Shown: positions 37,439-45,668 of the stretch, in pieces
Layout of the letters: each line of letters begins with the position of its first letter
Numbering within the stretch: position 1 is the stretch's first letter
DNA from: Photorhabdus caribbeanensis
GTDB taxonomy: Bacteria; Pseudomonadota; Gammaproteobacteria; Enterobacterales; Enterobacteriaceae
Assembly (NCBI RefSeq): GCF_018448885.1
Contig: NZ_RCWB01000020.1
Location: forward strand, 1 to 64,000
Direction: 5' to 3'
Length of the DNA stretch: 64,000 nucleotides
Translations under genes and position numbers: made by a program
Notes under the pieces: generated by a model
What the model was told of the DNA's origin: nothing
The model's input: only the letters and a program-made list of their open reading frames with translations
The model's database searches: none

Positions 37439-38185
37439 ATGTTTAGACTATCGGGGAAATATACATTAATTACCGGAGGAACAACCGGTATTGGTTTCGA
37501 AACGGCAAAAAAATTTCATGCTGAAGGAGCTTATGTTGCAATTACTGGAAACAATCCAGAGACATTAGATTTTGCCCAGAGATTCTTTGGCAAGGATGTT
37601 TGGGTTATACCCAGTGACGCAGGATCTTTAGCATCACAAGTAATCTTAAGGGATACAATTAAAGAGCGCTGGCCGCAGATTGATGCTCTGTTCCTGAATG
37701 CCGGAATTGTGACGAGTCATAAATTAGAAGAAGAAAGTGAAGAGGGTTTTGATCGCCTGATGTCAATTAATTTAAAAGGGCCGTTTTTCCTCTTACAATC
37801 TCTGCTCCCTCTTCTTGCGAGACCATCTTCCGTCATTTTATCCGGTTCAGTCAGTGGTCATATTGGTAAAAGTGGCACAAGTGCGACTTATTCAGCAAGC
37901 AAGGGGGCTTTATTAGCGATGGGACGTGCTTTGGCTGCGGAATTTGTCGATCGTCAGATTCGGGTTAATAGTATTAGCCCCGGCCCCATCATGACTCCGG
38001 CATTCGACAAGCTAGGGATAAACAATACCCAACGTGTATATCAGGAAGTGAGCGCGATGATTCCAACTGGACATCTAGGAACCCCGGCGGATGTCGCAGA
38101 TATAGCCGTTTTCCTCGCGTCAGATGAATCTAAGTTTTTGTTGGGAACTGATATTATTATCGATGGCGGTATGGTTAATATTTAA
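37439..38185 (+). CDS. Short-chain dehydrogenase/reductase
   Basis: This 248-residue classical SDR has cofactor motif TGGTTGIG, LNAGIV (NAG motif), catalytic Ser in LSGSVSG, YSASK (Tyr/Lys) and the C-terminal IIIDGGMVNI. It is NAD(P)-dependent and the last gene of the cluster, 57 bases after the cupin gene and ahead of the terminator at 38267. In manumycin-type C7N pathways (e.g. asukamycin) hydroxylases and a dehydrogenase build an epoxyquinol from 3,4-AHBA, so a similar ketone/alcohol adjustment is plausible here; this is inference. Confidence 0.9.
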   Translation: MFRLSGKYTLITGGTTGIGFETAKKFHAEGAYVAITGNNPETLDFAQRFFGKDVWVIPSDAGSLASQVILRDTIKERWPQIDALFLNAGIVTSHKLEEESEEGFDRLMSINLKGPFFLLQSLLPLLARPSSVILSGSVSGHIGKSGTSATYSASKGALLAMGRALAAEFVDRQIRVNSISPGPIMTPAFDKLGINNTQRVYQEVSAMIPTGHLGTPADVADIAVFLASDESKFLLGTDIIIDGGMVNI

Positions 38186-38266
38186 GTAAAAGCAGATCTT
38201 ACGAGTAATTGTACCGTTGGTTTGTGCAATACCCGGATAAAATTTCTCAAGATGACTTAACAAATA

Positions 38267-38322
38267 AACGGCGCCTCAAATGTTGGGCAGCTAAATCTCA
38301 CGGTTGGGGCACCGTTTTTTTA
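38267..38322. terminator. Terminator at the end of the biosynthetic cluster
   Basis: AACGGCGCCTCAA pairs with TTGGGGCACCGTT (one mismatch, one wobble) and is followed by a run of seven T (38315-38321). It separates the cluster from the convergent yjjV. Confidence 0.8.
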
Positions 38323-38331
38323 ATCTCTCAA

Positions 38332-39105
38332 TCATATAACCAATCCAAATAGTTCAATACTGTTATGATAAAGTTGGTTAGCAATTTCATCAGGAGATTC
38401 ACGACGAAGATCACATAACGAAGCAAAAACTTCGGCAACTCTTTCCGGTCGGTTAGGTTCTCCCTGAAAGCCGAAAAGTGGCATATCCGGGGCATCGGTT
38501 TCCAACACCAGAGACGTTAATGGAAGTTCAGCCATTACACGGCGTGTTTTCTGCGCTCTTTCATAAGTAATGGTTCCCCCTACCCCAATGTAATATCCCA
38601 AACGGATAAAAGCCTCCGCCTGCGATAAGCTACCCGCAAATCCGTGTATTACTCCGGTACGAGAAAGGTTGATTTTTCTTAGGATCGCTGCCAGTTGATC
38701 ATGGCTTTTGCGGGAATGGAGGATAACCGGTAATTCATACTGTTTTGCTAACCGCAATTGAGCAGATAACACCGCTTTCTGCTTTTCAAACTGCGGTTCA
38801 GTCATATAGAGATCAAGCCCTATCTCCCCAACCGCCACTAACTTTTCGTGTTTCTGTTTCAGAAACTGTTCCAGATCCGCAAGATGCTCTTCCTGATGTT
38901 GCTCGATATAAAGAGGGTGCAAACCCAATGCGGCATAAATCGCTGGATAAGAATGAGCCAATTCAGATACCCGTTGCAAATTTGCCCTACTGATAGCAGG
39001 GACAATAATTTTATCCACACCAACCTGTGCCGCTCGTTGCAGGCTCTGCTGTTCATCACCGAGAAACGGAGGGAAATCAAAATGGCAGTGGGTATCAATA
39101 AACAT
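38332..39105 (-). CDS. yjjV: TatD-family metal-dependent hydrolase YjjV
   Basis: The protein has 257 residues from ATG 39105 (MFIDTHCHFDFPPF); an in-frame start six codons earlier would overlap yjjU by 14 bases. TatD signatures are present: FIDTHCHFD (first metal His pair), GEIGLDLY, LHSRKS, GVIHGFAGS and VLETDAPDMP (last Asp). The family contains DNases and D-aminoacyl-tRNA-type hydrolases; the substrate of YjjV itself is not settled. The yjjU-yjjV order is as in E. coli. Confidence 0.92.
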   Translation of the reverse strand: MFIDTHCHFDFPPFLGDEQQSLQRAAQVGVDKIIVPAISRANLQRVSELAHSYPAIYAALGLHPLYIEQHQEEHLADLEQFLKQKHEKLVAVGEIGLDLYMTEPQFEKQKAVLSAQLRLAKQYELPVILHSRKSHDQLAAILRKINLSRTGVIHGFAGSLSQAEAFIRLGYYIGVGGTITYERAQKTRRVMAELPLTSLVLETDAPDMPLFGFQGEPNRPERVAEVFASLCDLRRESPDEIANQLYHNSIELFGLVI

Positions 39106-39109
39106 GAAA

Positions 39110-40174
39110 CTATCCGTTATCAACCTGTTCTGACAATGCAGCTAAGTTGGTCGGCAACGTAACCAACGTGCTATTTTCTTCGTTCCCGCACAAGGCGCTA
39201 CCGCTTAAATGGTCGTTGTTATCCCTAGCAAAACTAAACTTATTACCAATAAATAGGTGGCCAACTGTCTCCAGGAAATAGCGCCCACAACGACGCCCAA
39301 GGTGATAATCCCGATTCAGCGCCGGCAAACGGCTGCCTAATGCACTGGTAGTTAAGGGGGCAGGCGGATAGATCTCAAAAATTTGTACATCATCGGGTGG
39401 ATTTTCAATAAATTTCTGGATGCGGTAGTAGCTTTTCGCATGCTGTTGTAACATCCGTACCATCTTTTGCAAACCACTATCCCCCAGCCAACGCTCCATC
39501 CGTTGTACCCAATCAGGCGTGTAATAGAGCTGTGACGGGACTGTGCGGATTACCACGATAGTATCAGCACCTCGCCGATACGCCTCTTCTACCGGAATAG
39601 CGTCACTGATGCCACCGTCATAATAAACAACATCATTAATCGTCACGCCATTGCGATAAAACCCAGGAATAGCGCTTGATGCCTTAATCACTTCCAACCA
39701 GTTGTTCTCATCAGGCTGGAAATAGGTAGGCTCAAAATTATCTGAACGGCATGCACACGTATAAAATTCACATCCCGCTGCAAATTTACGTAAAGCTGTC
39801 GGGATATCCAATGGCAAGTCCTGAAAAGCGGTCTGCACAAACCAATCTAAATCAACTAAATGACCTCCACGTACAAAACGCAACGGGTTAAAGAAGGCTG
39901 GATTAGTTGTATAGCGACTGATAGCACGCCGGGCATATCCACGCTGCCCACAAATATAAGCTGAAAGGTTCTGAGCGCCTGCCGAAGTGCCAAGCAGTAG
40001 ATCAAACGGGTTGAATTCGACACGCATAAATTCATCCAACACGCCTGCGGTAAAAATGCCGCGTTGCCCTCCACCTTCACAAACAAGCGCAACCTTTCCA
40101 GATTTAATAGACGACTTATATTTATAGGATAATAGATCAATATTTCCCAACGTTATCGGTATACGTTTCCCCAC
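39110..40174 (-). CDS. yjjU: Patatin-like phospholipase family protein YjjU
   Basis: This 354-residue protein (E. coli YjjU about 357) has patatin motifs: oxyanion loop EGGGQRGIF, nucleophile elbow GTSAGAQN and catalytic Asp in YYDGGISDAIP. It is likely a cytoplasmic lipid acyl hydrolase. It overlaps or abuts yjjV downstream, and the pair forms an operon. Confidence 0.92.
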   Translation of the reverse strand: MGKRIPITLGNIDLLSYKYKSSIKSGKVALVCEGGGQRGIFTAGVLDEFMRVEFNPFDLLLGTSAGAQNLSAYICGQRGYARRAISRYTTNPAFFNPLRFVRGGHLVDLDWFVQTAFQDLPLDIPTALRKFAAGCEFYTCACRSDNFEPTYFQPDENNWLEVIKASSAIPGFYRNGVTINDVVYYDGGISDAIPVEEAYRRGADTIVVIRTVPSQLYYTPDWVQRMERWLGDSGLQKMVRMLQQHAKSYYRIQKFIENPPDDVQIFEIYPPAPLTTSALGSRLPALNRDYHLGRRCGRYFLETVGHLFIGNKFSFARDNNDHLSGSALCGNEENSTLVTLPTNLAALSEQVDNG

Positions 40175-40180
40175 ACAGCC

Positions 40181-40236
40181 CCCAAGAAAATAAATGACGG
40201 ATAGAGAGCATAACTTGGAAAGTTATTATCCGTCAT
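40181..40236 (-). terminator. Strong hairpin downstream of the BON-domain gene
   Basis: AATGACGGATA (40192-40202) pairs perfectly with TATCCGTCATT (40226-40236), with an inner TAACTT/AAGTTA stem. On the minus strand a T-rich tail follows. It fits a terminator of the BON gene located before yjjU. Confidence 0.6.
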
Positions 40237-40370
40237 TATATTATGGTGCTACGTAGTCAATATTTTGATAAAAGTACCCCTGGTGAGGGCGCATATCTGG
40301 TTAGTACTATCTGATTAGTACAACGTAAAATCATTTGAATGGAAAACAACCACTCAATTAACAAAATATA

Positions 40371-40748
40371 TTATTTTTTTATGGTCAGACCGTTTTGAAT
40401 CGACTTGACCCCTTTCACTTTAGCGATAATCTCTATAATTTCTCTAGATTGTTTCTCGCTTTTCACAAAACCAGAAATATAAACGATTCTCCCCTCTGTT
40501 TTTACCGAGATATCACTACTGTTGATCCCTTTTGCTGCCAACAACTCACTTTTAATCTTCGCTGTGGTAGCACTATCACCCATATAACCATCGATGCTTT
40601 TCATTGAATCATCGATTTTCTGACCAGCACTGTCGAGTGCTTGTGTCGCTTTATTTTTAAAAGACTCTTCCGCCAGTACACTATTGCTAACTAAAGTGGT
40701 ACCCAAGGCAATAGCCACCAACAAGTGAGCCAATTTAACATTCTTCAT
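40371..40748 (-). CDS. Periplasmic single-BON-domain protein (OsmY-like)
   Basis: This 125-residue protein has a signal peptide (MKNVKLAHLLVAIALGTTLV, cleavage near SVLA-EE), then a helical stretch and one BON domain (TTAKIKSELLAAKGINSSDI then VKTEGRIVYISGFVKSE). E. coli OsmY has two BON domains and about 200 residues, so this is a one-domain variant at the syntenic osmY position between prfC and yjjU. It probably has an envelope- or osmotic-stress role, by family. Confidence 0.82.
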   Translation of the reverse strand: MKNVKLAHLLVAIALGTTLVSNSVLAEESFKNKATQALDSAGQKIDDSMKSIDGYMGDSATTAKIKSELLAAKGINSSDISVKTEGRIVYISGFVKSEKQSREIIEIIAKVKGVKSIQNGLTIKK

Positions 40749-41034
40749 TCTATACCTTCCTTAATTGCCGGTTAGATTTCTGAATCTATAAAGCCATTCA
40801 AGCTGTCTTTACACATCTCTTTGCACAACATAACCTAAGTAATCTAAACAGAATCACAATCCTCATTAGCATTAAAAAATAGGTTATTACTTCCAATAAA
40901 ATCAGAAAATAAAAACGCCAATACAGTAAAGACCGAGGAAATAATAACAGGAAAATAAAGCAAAGCGCTATAAAAGTAAGACGGATCTTGCCGACTAAAT
41001 TATAAATTATTCTTGTGTTACATATATTTTTGTA
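40749..41034. other. Intergenic region between the BON gene and prfC
   Basis: It holds the minus-strand promoter and AGGAAGG ribosome-binding site of the BON gene (40752-40760) and, at its right end, the tail of the prfC terminator. I see nothing else. The ytjA gene of E. coli is not present. Confidence 0.5.
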
Positions 41035-41063
41035 AAGAAAAAGGCTAACTCATTGTTAGCCTT
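41035..41063 (-). terminator. Terminator of prfC
   Basis: On the minus strand AAGGCTAACAATGAGTTAGC is followed by CTTTTTCTTT, 7 bases after the prfC stop codon. Confidence 0.88.
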
Positions 41064-41070
41064 AGAAATA

Positions 41071-42660
41071 TTAATGTTCCCGCGTCTTGCGGAAATTGAC
41101 GTCAGGATAACGTTCAGCCGTCAAATTTAGGTTAACCATCGTCGGGGCGATATAGGTCAGGTTATCCCCGCCATCGAGCGCCAGATTTTGCTCATTCTTA
41201 CGCTTGAACTCTTCCAGCTTCTTAGCGTCATGACATTCAACCCAACGCGCCGTTGAGACGTTTACCGGTTCATATAAAGCTTCAACGTTGTATTCGCTTT
41301 TTAAACGGGCGACAACCACATCAAACTGGAGAATACCAACAGCTCCCACAATCAAATCGTTATTTGTCAGTGGACGGAATACCTGTACAGCGCCTTCCTC
41401 AGATAATTGAACCAATCCTTTCAGCAGTTGTTTCTGTTTCAGAGGATCACGCAAGCGAATACGACGGAACAATTCCGGAGCAAAGTTAGGAATACCGGTA
41501 AATTTCAGATCTTCCCCTTGAGTAAAGGTATCACCAATCTGAATTGTCCCGTGGTTATGCAGACCGATAATATCTCCCGGATAGGCATGATCCACATGAG
41601 AGCGATCACCCGCCATAAATGTCAGGGCATCAGAAATCACCACATCTTTCTTAATTCTTACCTGATGCAGTTTCATGCCTTTCTCATATTTACCTGACAC
41701 GACACGCAAGAAAGCCACGCGATCACGGTGTTTAGGGTCCATATTGGCCTGGATCTTAAAGATAAACCCGGTAAATTTATCTTCCTGAGCGGAGACTGCG
41801 CGAACATCTGTCTGACGCGGCATCGGCGCAGGCGCCCATTTCACCAAACCGTCCAGCATGTGATTAACGCCGAAGTTACCTAGCGCAGTACCGAAAAATA
41901 CCGGCGTCAGTTCACCTTGTAAAAATGCCTCATGATCAAACTCATGAGAAGCCCCCTGCACCAGTTCCAGTTCCTGACGCAATTGTTCAGCCAAATCTTC
42001 ACCAATCGCGGCATCCAGTTCAGGATTATTCAGCCCCTTAATTGCACGGACTTCCTGAATCGTGTGGCCCTTTCCGGTCTGATACAGGTAAGTTTCATCG
42101 AGATAGAGGTGATAAACCCCTTTAAAAGACTTACCGCACCCAACCGGCCAGGTAATCGGAGAACAAGCGATATTCAACTCATTTTCCACTTCATCCATCA
42201 GTTCCATTGGATCACGGATATCGCGGTCAAGCTTGTTCATGAATGTTAAAATCGGGGTATCGCGCAGACGGGTCACTTCCATCAATTTGCGTGTCCGATC
42301 CTCAACCCCTTTAGCGGCGTCAATGACCATCAAGCAACAGTCAACCGCCGTCAATGTACGATAAGTATCTTCGGAGAAATCTTCATGCCCCGGCGTATCC
42401 AACAGGTTAACCAGACAATCTTGATAAGGAAACTGCATCACAGAAGTGGTAATGGAAATACCACGCTGTTTCTCCATTTCCATCCAGTCAGATTTCGCGT
42501 GCTGGTTTGAGCCACGGCCTTTCACCGTGCCGGCTTTCTGAATCGCCTGTCCAAACAGCAACACTTTTTCAGTAATCGTCGTTTTCCCTGCGTCAGGGTG
42601 AGAAATGATAGCAAAAGTTCGCCGTTTAGCGACTTCCTGCTGAAAAGGGGAATTTGACAT
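41071..42660 (-). CDS. prfC: Peptide chain release factor 3
   Basis: The protein has 529 residues from ATG 42660 ([20 protein letters not shown]); upstream in-frame codons are unlikely. It is a translational GTPase: G1 [10 protein letters not shown]3 [13 protein letters not shown]4 FMNKLDRD. E. coli RF3 has 529 residues and the same ends (…[18 protein letters not shown]). It removes RF1/RF2 from the ribosome after termination. In E. coli yjjG separates prfC from rimI; here there are only 156 bases and no yjjG. Confidence 0.98.
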   Translation of the reverse strand: MSNSPFQQEVAKRRTFAIISHPDAGKTTITEKVLLFGQAIQKAGTVKGRGSNQHAKSDWMEMEKQRGISITTSVMQFPYQDCLVNLLDTPGHEDFSEDTYRTLTAVDCCLMVIDAAKGVEDRTRKLMEVTRLRDTPILTFMNKLDRDIRDPMELMDEVENELNIACSPITWPVGCGKSFKGVYHLYLDETYLYQTGKGHTIQEVRAIKGLNNPELDAAIGEDLAEQLRQELELVQGASHEFDHEAFLQGELTPVFFGTALGNFGVNHMLDGLVKWAPAPMPRQTDVRAVSAQEDKFTGFIFKIQANMDPKHRDRVAFLRVVSGKYEKGMKLHQVRIKKDVVISDALTFMAGDRSHVDHAYPGDIIGLHNHGTIQIGDTFTQGEDLKFTGIPNFAPELFRRIRLRDPLKQKQLLKGLVQLSEEGAVQVFRPLTNNDLIVGAVGILQFDVVVARLKSEYNVEALYEPVNVSTARWVECHDAKKLEEFKRKNEQNLALDGGDNLTYIAPTMVNLNLTAERYPDVNFRKTREH

Positions 42661-42816
42661 CAATAACAATCTTCTGCTTTATATACGGGCTTGTATTCAA
42701 CATCAGACGCTTCCCCGCAAGGGAAACAGTTGCCAAACCCGTGGGTGAATGAAAAATTGGCGCTCATTTTCGCTGAAATTGGTGTTATAAACAATCAATC
42801 AATTTTATAGCACTTA

Positions 42817-43263
42817 TTAGACAAACAGCGGCAACGCCATGATGATGGCATCTTCTTTACCTGTCGCAGTAGGATAGTAACGCTGACGAACAGAGACTTG
42901 GTTAAACCCTGATTGTTCATACAATCTAATAGCGGCATGATTCGATTGTCTGACTTCAAGCCATAAGGTATTCACCCCTTTACCCGGCAGAATTGATATT
43001 AAATACGCTAATAACGCTTTACCATAACCCTTACCTTGGTAGTCAGGATGAATAGCAATATTAAACAGGGTTGCTTCATCTAATATCACTTGGGTTATCG
43101 CAAAGCCAATAAGTTGTTCATTAATCGCTATTTTATAATTCAAATACCGCTCACCCTGATTACTGAAAAATGTGTTCTCGCTCCACGGGAACGCATGACT
43201 GGCTTTCTCAACCAGAAAAGCGGACGGGAGATCAGCGGGAGTTAATAGAGAAATGTTGTTCAT
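42817..43263 (-). CDS. rimI: Ribosomal protein S18-alanine N-acetyltransferase
   Basis: The protein has 148 residues from ATG 43263 (MNNISLLTPADLPSAFLVEK), matching E. coli RimI in length and start. GNAT-fold landmarks: ATLFNIAIHPDYQGKGYGKA (acetyl-CoA-binding Q/RxxGxG/A) and the C-terminal YYPTATGKEDAIIMALPL. It acetylates the N-terminal Ala of S18. It overlaps the end of holD by 32 bases, as in other enterobacteria. Confidence 0.95.
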   Translation of the reverse strand: MNNISLLTPADLPSAFLVEKASHAFPWSENTFFSNQGERYLNYKIAINEQLIGFAITQVILDEATLFNIAIHPDYQGKGYGKALLAYLISILPGKGVNTLWLEVRQSNHAAIRLYEQSGFNQVSVRQRYYPTATGKEDAIIMALPLFV

Positions 43264-43645
43264 GTTGAAAAATCTGCTGCCAGAGAGAACGTTTTGCCTG
43301 TCCGTCACAATATAAATCATTTAATGCCGGGCTTCTCAAAGAAATTCCCGGCCATGATAGTGTAATATCCACACCTAACAACCAATATGGGCACTTAACC
43401 TGTTCCGCTAACATTGCAACATTATTTGCTGTAATGCAGTAAACAGAGGATTTATCCAACCCCATAGCGGTGAAAATATCTATTAATAATGAATTAGTTA
43501 AATCAATGTGGTCATTGGTAATAATCAGCAGACGGGTGGAGCTAGGTAAGTGAACAGCTAATTCACCTTGTAAAACCGCCGGGTTACGTAAGGTCCATTG
43601 GGTAATCCCCAGTTGAGCTAATAACCTGTTGCGCCGGATTACCAT
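43232..43645 (-). CDS. holD: DNA polymerase III subunit psi
   Basis: This 137-residue protein (same as E. coli HolD) has LLAQLGITQWTLRNPAVLQG and the C-terminal SPALNDLYCDGQAKRSLWQQ, recognisable against E. coli psi (LQQLGITQWSLRRPGALQGE). Psi bridges the clamp-loader complex and chi/SSB. It is the upstream gene of the holD-rimI pair and divergent from rsmC. Confidence 0.95.
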   Translation of the reverse strand: MVIRRNRLLAQLGITQWTLRNPAVLQGELAVHLPSSTRLLIITNDHIDLTNSLLIDIFTAMGLDKSSVYCITANNVAMLAEQVKCPYWLLGVDITLSWPGISLRSPALNDLYCDGQAKRSLWQQIFQHEQHFSINSR

Positions 43646-43772
43646 ATCTATTTACCTGCTGTAAAAAACAATCGGTAATATGTTATCAGAGGCCACGATC
43701 TGCGCCAATATTAGGTGTTAGATTTATCATTCCTGATACTTGGACACAGAACATGAAGGAGCTTATAGACAA

Positions 43773-44789
43773 ATGTCTGCGTTAACCCCCGCCAGTGAAG
43801 TTATTTTGCGTCACCGTGAACAACTTAGCTCTCATCATCTGCTCTTCGCCGGTGATATTCAGGACACATTAGCAACACAAATTGATGCTGCCAGTGTGCG
43901 AGTGCACACTAACCAATATCATCACTGGCAATCACTGATCCGCACTCTAGGTGATCATGCCTGGTTTGGCCTGGTAGCCGAAAAAGCATTTACCCAGGGT
44001 TGTGACACCCTGATCTACTACTGGCCTAAAAGTAAGCAGGAAGCTCGCTTTCAATTACGCAGCCTGTTTTCTATTTTGCCAAAAGGCATCAATATTTTTA
44101 TTGTCGGAGAAAACCGTAGCGGAGTACGTAGTGTAGACAAGCTGATGGAAGGCATGGCAACGTTTCGAAAAATCGACAGTGCCCGTCGTTGCAGCCTGTT
44201 CTACGGCCAGTTAGAACATGAGGTGCAGTTCGAACAGGATAACTGGTGGAACAGTTATCAGGTGGAAAACGTCATAGTGAATACGTTACCGGGTGTATTT
44301 AGCCAGGATGAACTGGATGTTGGCAGCCGTTTACTGCTTTCTACCTTTGACAAACCTCTCTCTGGCAATTTACTGGATATCGCCTGTGGCGCGGGTGTTT
44401 TAGCCGCGGTATTGGGTAAGAAAAATCCTGAGTTAGCACTGACTCTCAGTGATGTTAATGCAGCAGCCATTGCCTCCAGTAAAGCAACCTTAAAAGCCAA
44501 TAAACTGGAAGGTCATGTTGTTGTCAGTAATGTTTATTCCAATATTGAAGATAAATTCGACTGGATTATCTCTAATCCTCCTTTCCATGATGGATTAAAA
44601 ACCAGTTTACTGGCAGCCGATGATCTGATCCGCCAAGCCCCCAACCACCTCAAACCCGGAGGAAAATTGCGGATTGTAGCCAATGCCTTCCTGCCTTATC
44701 CCGATTTACTGGATAAAACTTTTGGCACTCATGAAGTCATTGCTCAGACAGGGAAATTCAAGGTTTATCAGGCAACAAAAAAATTCTAA
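43773..44789 (+). CDS. rsmC: 16S rRNA m2G1207 methyltransferase
   Basis: The protein has 338 residues from ATG 43773 ([18 protein letters not shown]), with GAAGGAG upstream at 43752; a longer frame from 43740 is less likely because E. coli starts at the matching Met. It has an N-terminal degenerate MTase domain and a C-terminal active domain with [15 protein letters not shown] (SAM motif I) and [10 protein letters not shown] (NPPF catalytic motif). It methylates G1207 of 16S rRNA in assembled 30S. The divergent holD-rimI arrangement is conserved. Confidence 0.97.
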   Translation: MSALTPASEVILRHREQLSSHHLLFAGDIQDTLATQIDAASVRVHTNQYHHWQSLIRTLGDHAWFGLVAEKAFTQGCDTLIYYWPKSKQEARFQLRSLFSILPKGINIFIVGENRSGVRSVDKLMEGMATFRKIDSARRCSLFYGQLEHEVQFEQDNWWNSYQVENVIVNTLPGVFSQDELDVGSRLLLSTFDKPLSGNLLDIACGAGVLAAVLGKKNPELALTLSDVNAAAIASSKATLKANKLEGHVVVSNVYSNIEDKFDWIISNPPFHDGLKTSLLAADDLIRQAPNHLKPGGKLRIVANAFLPYPDLLDKTFGTHEVIAQTGKFKVYQATKKF

Positions 44790-44798
44790 TTGACTCAG

Positions 44799-44829
44799 CC
44801 TGTCCTTGATTCAAGGACAGGTTATTTTT
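44799..44829 (+). terminator. Terminator of rsmC
   Basis: CCTGTCCTTG / CAAGGACAGG stem followed by TTATTTTT, 9 bases after the stop codon. Confidence 0.9.
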
Positions 44830-44840
44830 GATAGAGGCAA

Positions 44841-44860
44841 CTTGAAAGATGACGGGTATA
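44841..44860 (-). repeat. Isolated end of the dispersed TATACCC repeat
   Basis: CTTGAAAGATGACGGGTATA is the reverse complement, with one mismatch, of the terminal 20-mer of the repeat at 19994. Only one end is present here. Confidence 0.7.
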
Positions 44861-44945
44861 TAATAAATAATGATTGACGCCGACTACAAAACCTCTAAAA
44901 TGCGCCTCCATGCTATCAATCAACAGATTGATAGTGTCTGAATTT

Positions 44946-45032
44946 GCGAGGGTGGCGGAATTGGTAGACGCGCTAGCTTCAGGTGTTAGTGTCCTTACGG
45001 ACGTGGGGGTTCAAGTCCCCCCCTTCGCACCA
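44946..45032 (+). tRNA. tRNA-Leu (anticodon CAG)
   Basis: 87 bases including an encoded CCA. GCGAGGGTGGCGGAATTGGT start, long variable arm (GTGTCCTTACGGACGT), TTCAAGTC T-loop, anticodon CAG at 44980-44982. Nearly identical to E. coli leuPQV tRNA. Confidence 0.98.
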
Positions 45033-45100
45033 AATCAGACAACCGCTGATTAAATTCGGCCAATATTGAGTTGGCAATAAAAAGTTAAATGACAGTACCT

Positions 45101-45187
45101 GCGAGGGTGGCGGAATTGGTAGACGCGCTAGCTTCAGGTGTTAGTGTCCTTACGGACGTGAGGGTTCAAGTCCCTCCTTTCGCACCA
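45101..45187 (+). tRNA. tRNA-Leu (anticodon CAG), second copy
   Basis: 87 bases including CCA, 68 bases after the first copy and differing only in the T-arm (GAGGGTTCAAGTCCCTC instead of GGGGGTTCAAGTCCCCC) and the acceptor-stem border. The compensating changes keep the stem paired. Confidence 0.98.
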
Positions 45188-45241
45188 ATCTGTTCATTTT
45201 CTATAATCGCGCTTCTCATCCATTCTTTCTTCAATAAAACG

Positions 45242-45508
45242 TCAAAAACAGCCAAATCGGTGCATTCCAGCCAATAAAGCACACAACACAGCAAACCCTG
45301 ATGGTATCAACAAAAAATGGCGTGACTTCTGGTTTAACAACATAAATAGCGTCAGCAACATCGCTAATACCATTCCAATTTTGAACTGCTCAATTCCAGG
45401 ATTGACGATGACGAATAGCATGCCAGCCAGGCTAGATAAACCTATGCCCCACAAGCTGGTGATACCCTGCCAGAAAAGCGATCTCTCTCTGTCTTTAATT
45501 CTGACCAT
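45242..45508 (-). CDS. yjjZ: Small membrane protein YjjZ-like (DUF1435)
   Basis: The protein has 88 residues from ATG 45508 (a GTG at 45517 is possible). Three hydrophobic segments (SLWGIGLSSLAGMLFVIVNP, then FKIGMVLAMLLTLFMLLNQ, then HFLLIPSGFAVLCALLAG) fit the DUF1435 family. Its position beside the tRNA-Leu genes and rsmC matches E. coli, where yjjZ lies between fhuF and leuQPV. Here fhuF is missing. A Fur box lies 20 bases upstream. The function is unknown. Confidence 0.75.
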   Translation of the reverse strand: MVRIKDRERSLFWQGITSLWGIGLSSLAGMLFVIVNPGIEQFKIGMVLAMLLTLFMLLNQKSRHFLLIPSGFAVLCALLAGMHRFGCF

Positions 45509-45527
45509 AACTTGCACCCAGTCAAAT

Positions 45528-45546
45528 GATAATGATTACCAATATC
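45528..45546. promoter_or_regulatory. Fur box upstream of yjjZ
   Basis: GATAATGATTACCAATATC matches the 19-base Fur consensus GATAATGATAATCATTATC at 15 positions. It lies in the promoter region of the minus-strand yjjZ, so this gene is predicted to be iron-repressed. Confidence 0.75.
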
Positions 45547-45601
45547 ATATACAAAAAAGTGTGAAGTACAAGCCAGTTGCAATTGCTAAGCAAAAGACAA
45601 A

Positions 45602-45628
45602 TTAAGACCGGATGCTATCCGGCCTTAA
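45602..45628 (-). terminator. Terminator of phoA
   Basis: On the minus strand TAAGGCCGGATAGCATCCGG continues TCTTA and is followed by ATTTGTCTTTT, 41 bases after the phoA stop codon. Confidence 0.85.
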
Positions 45629-45668
45629 CTCTTTATTCCTCAACTACTCAAAACATCATCTGACCGAA

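Noticed and set aside
45089-45277. 62-codon plus-strand frame
   Set aside because: It runs through the second tRNA-Leu gene.
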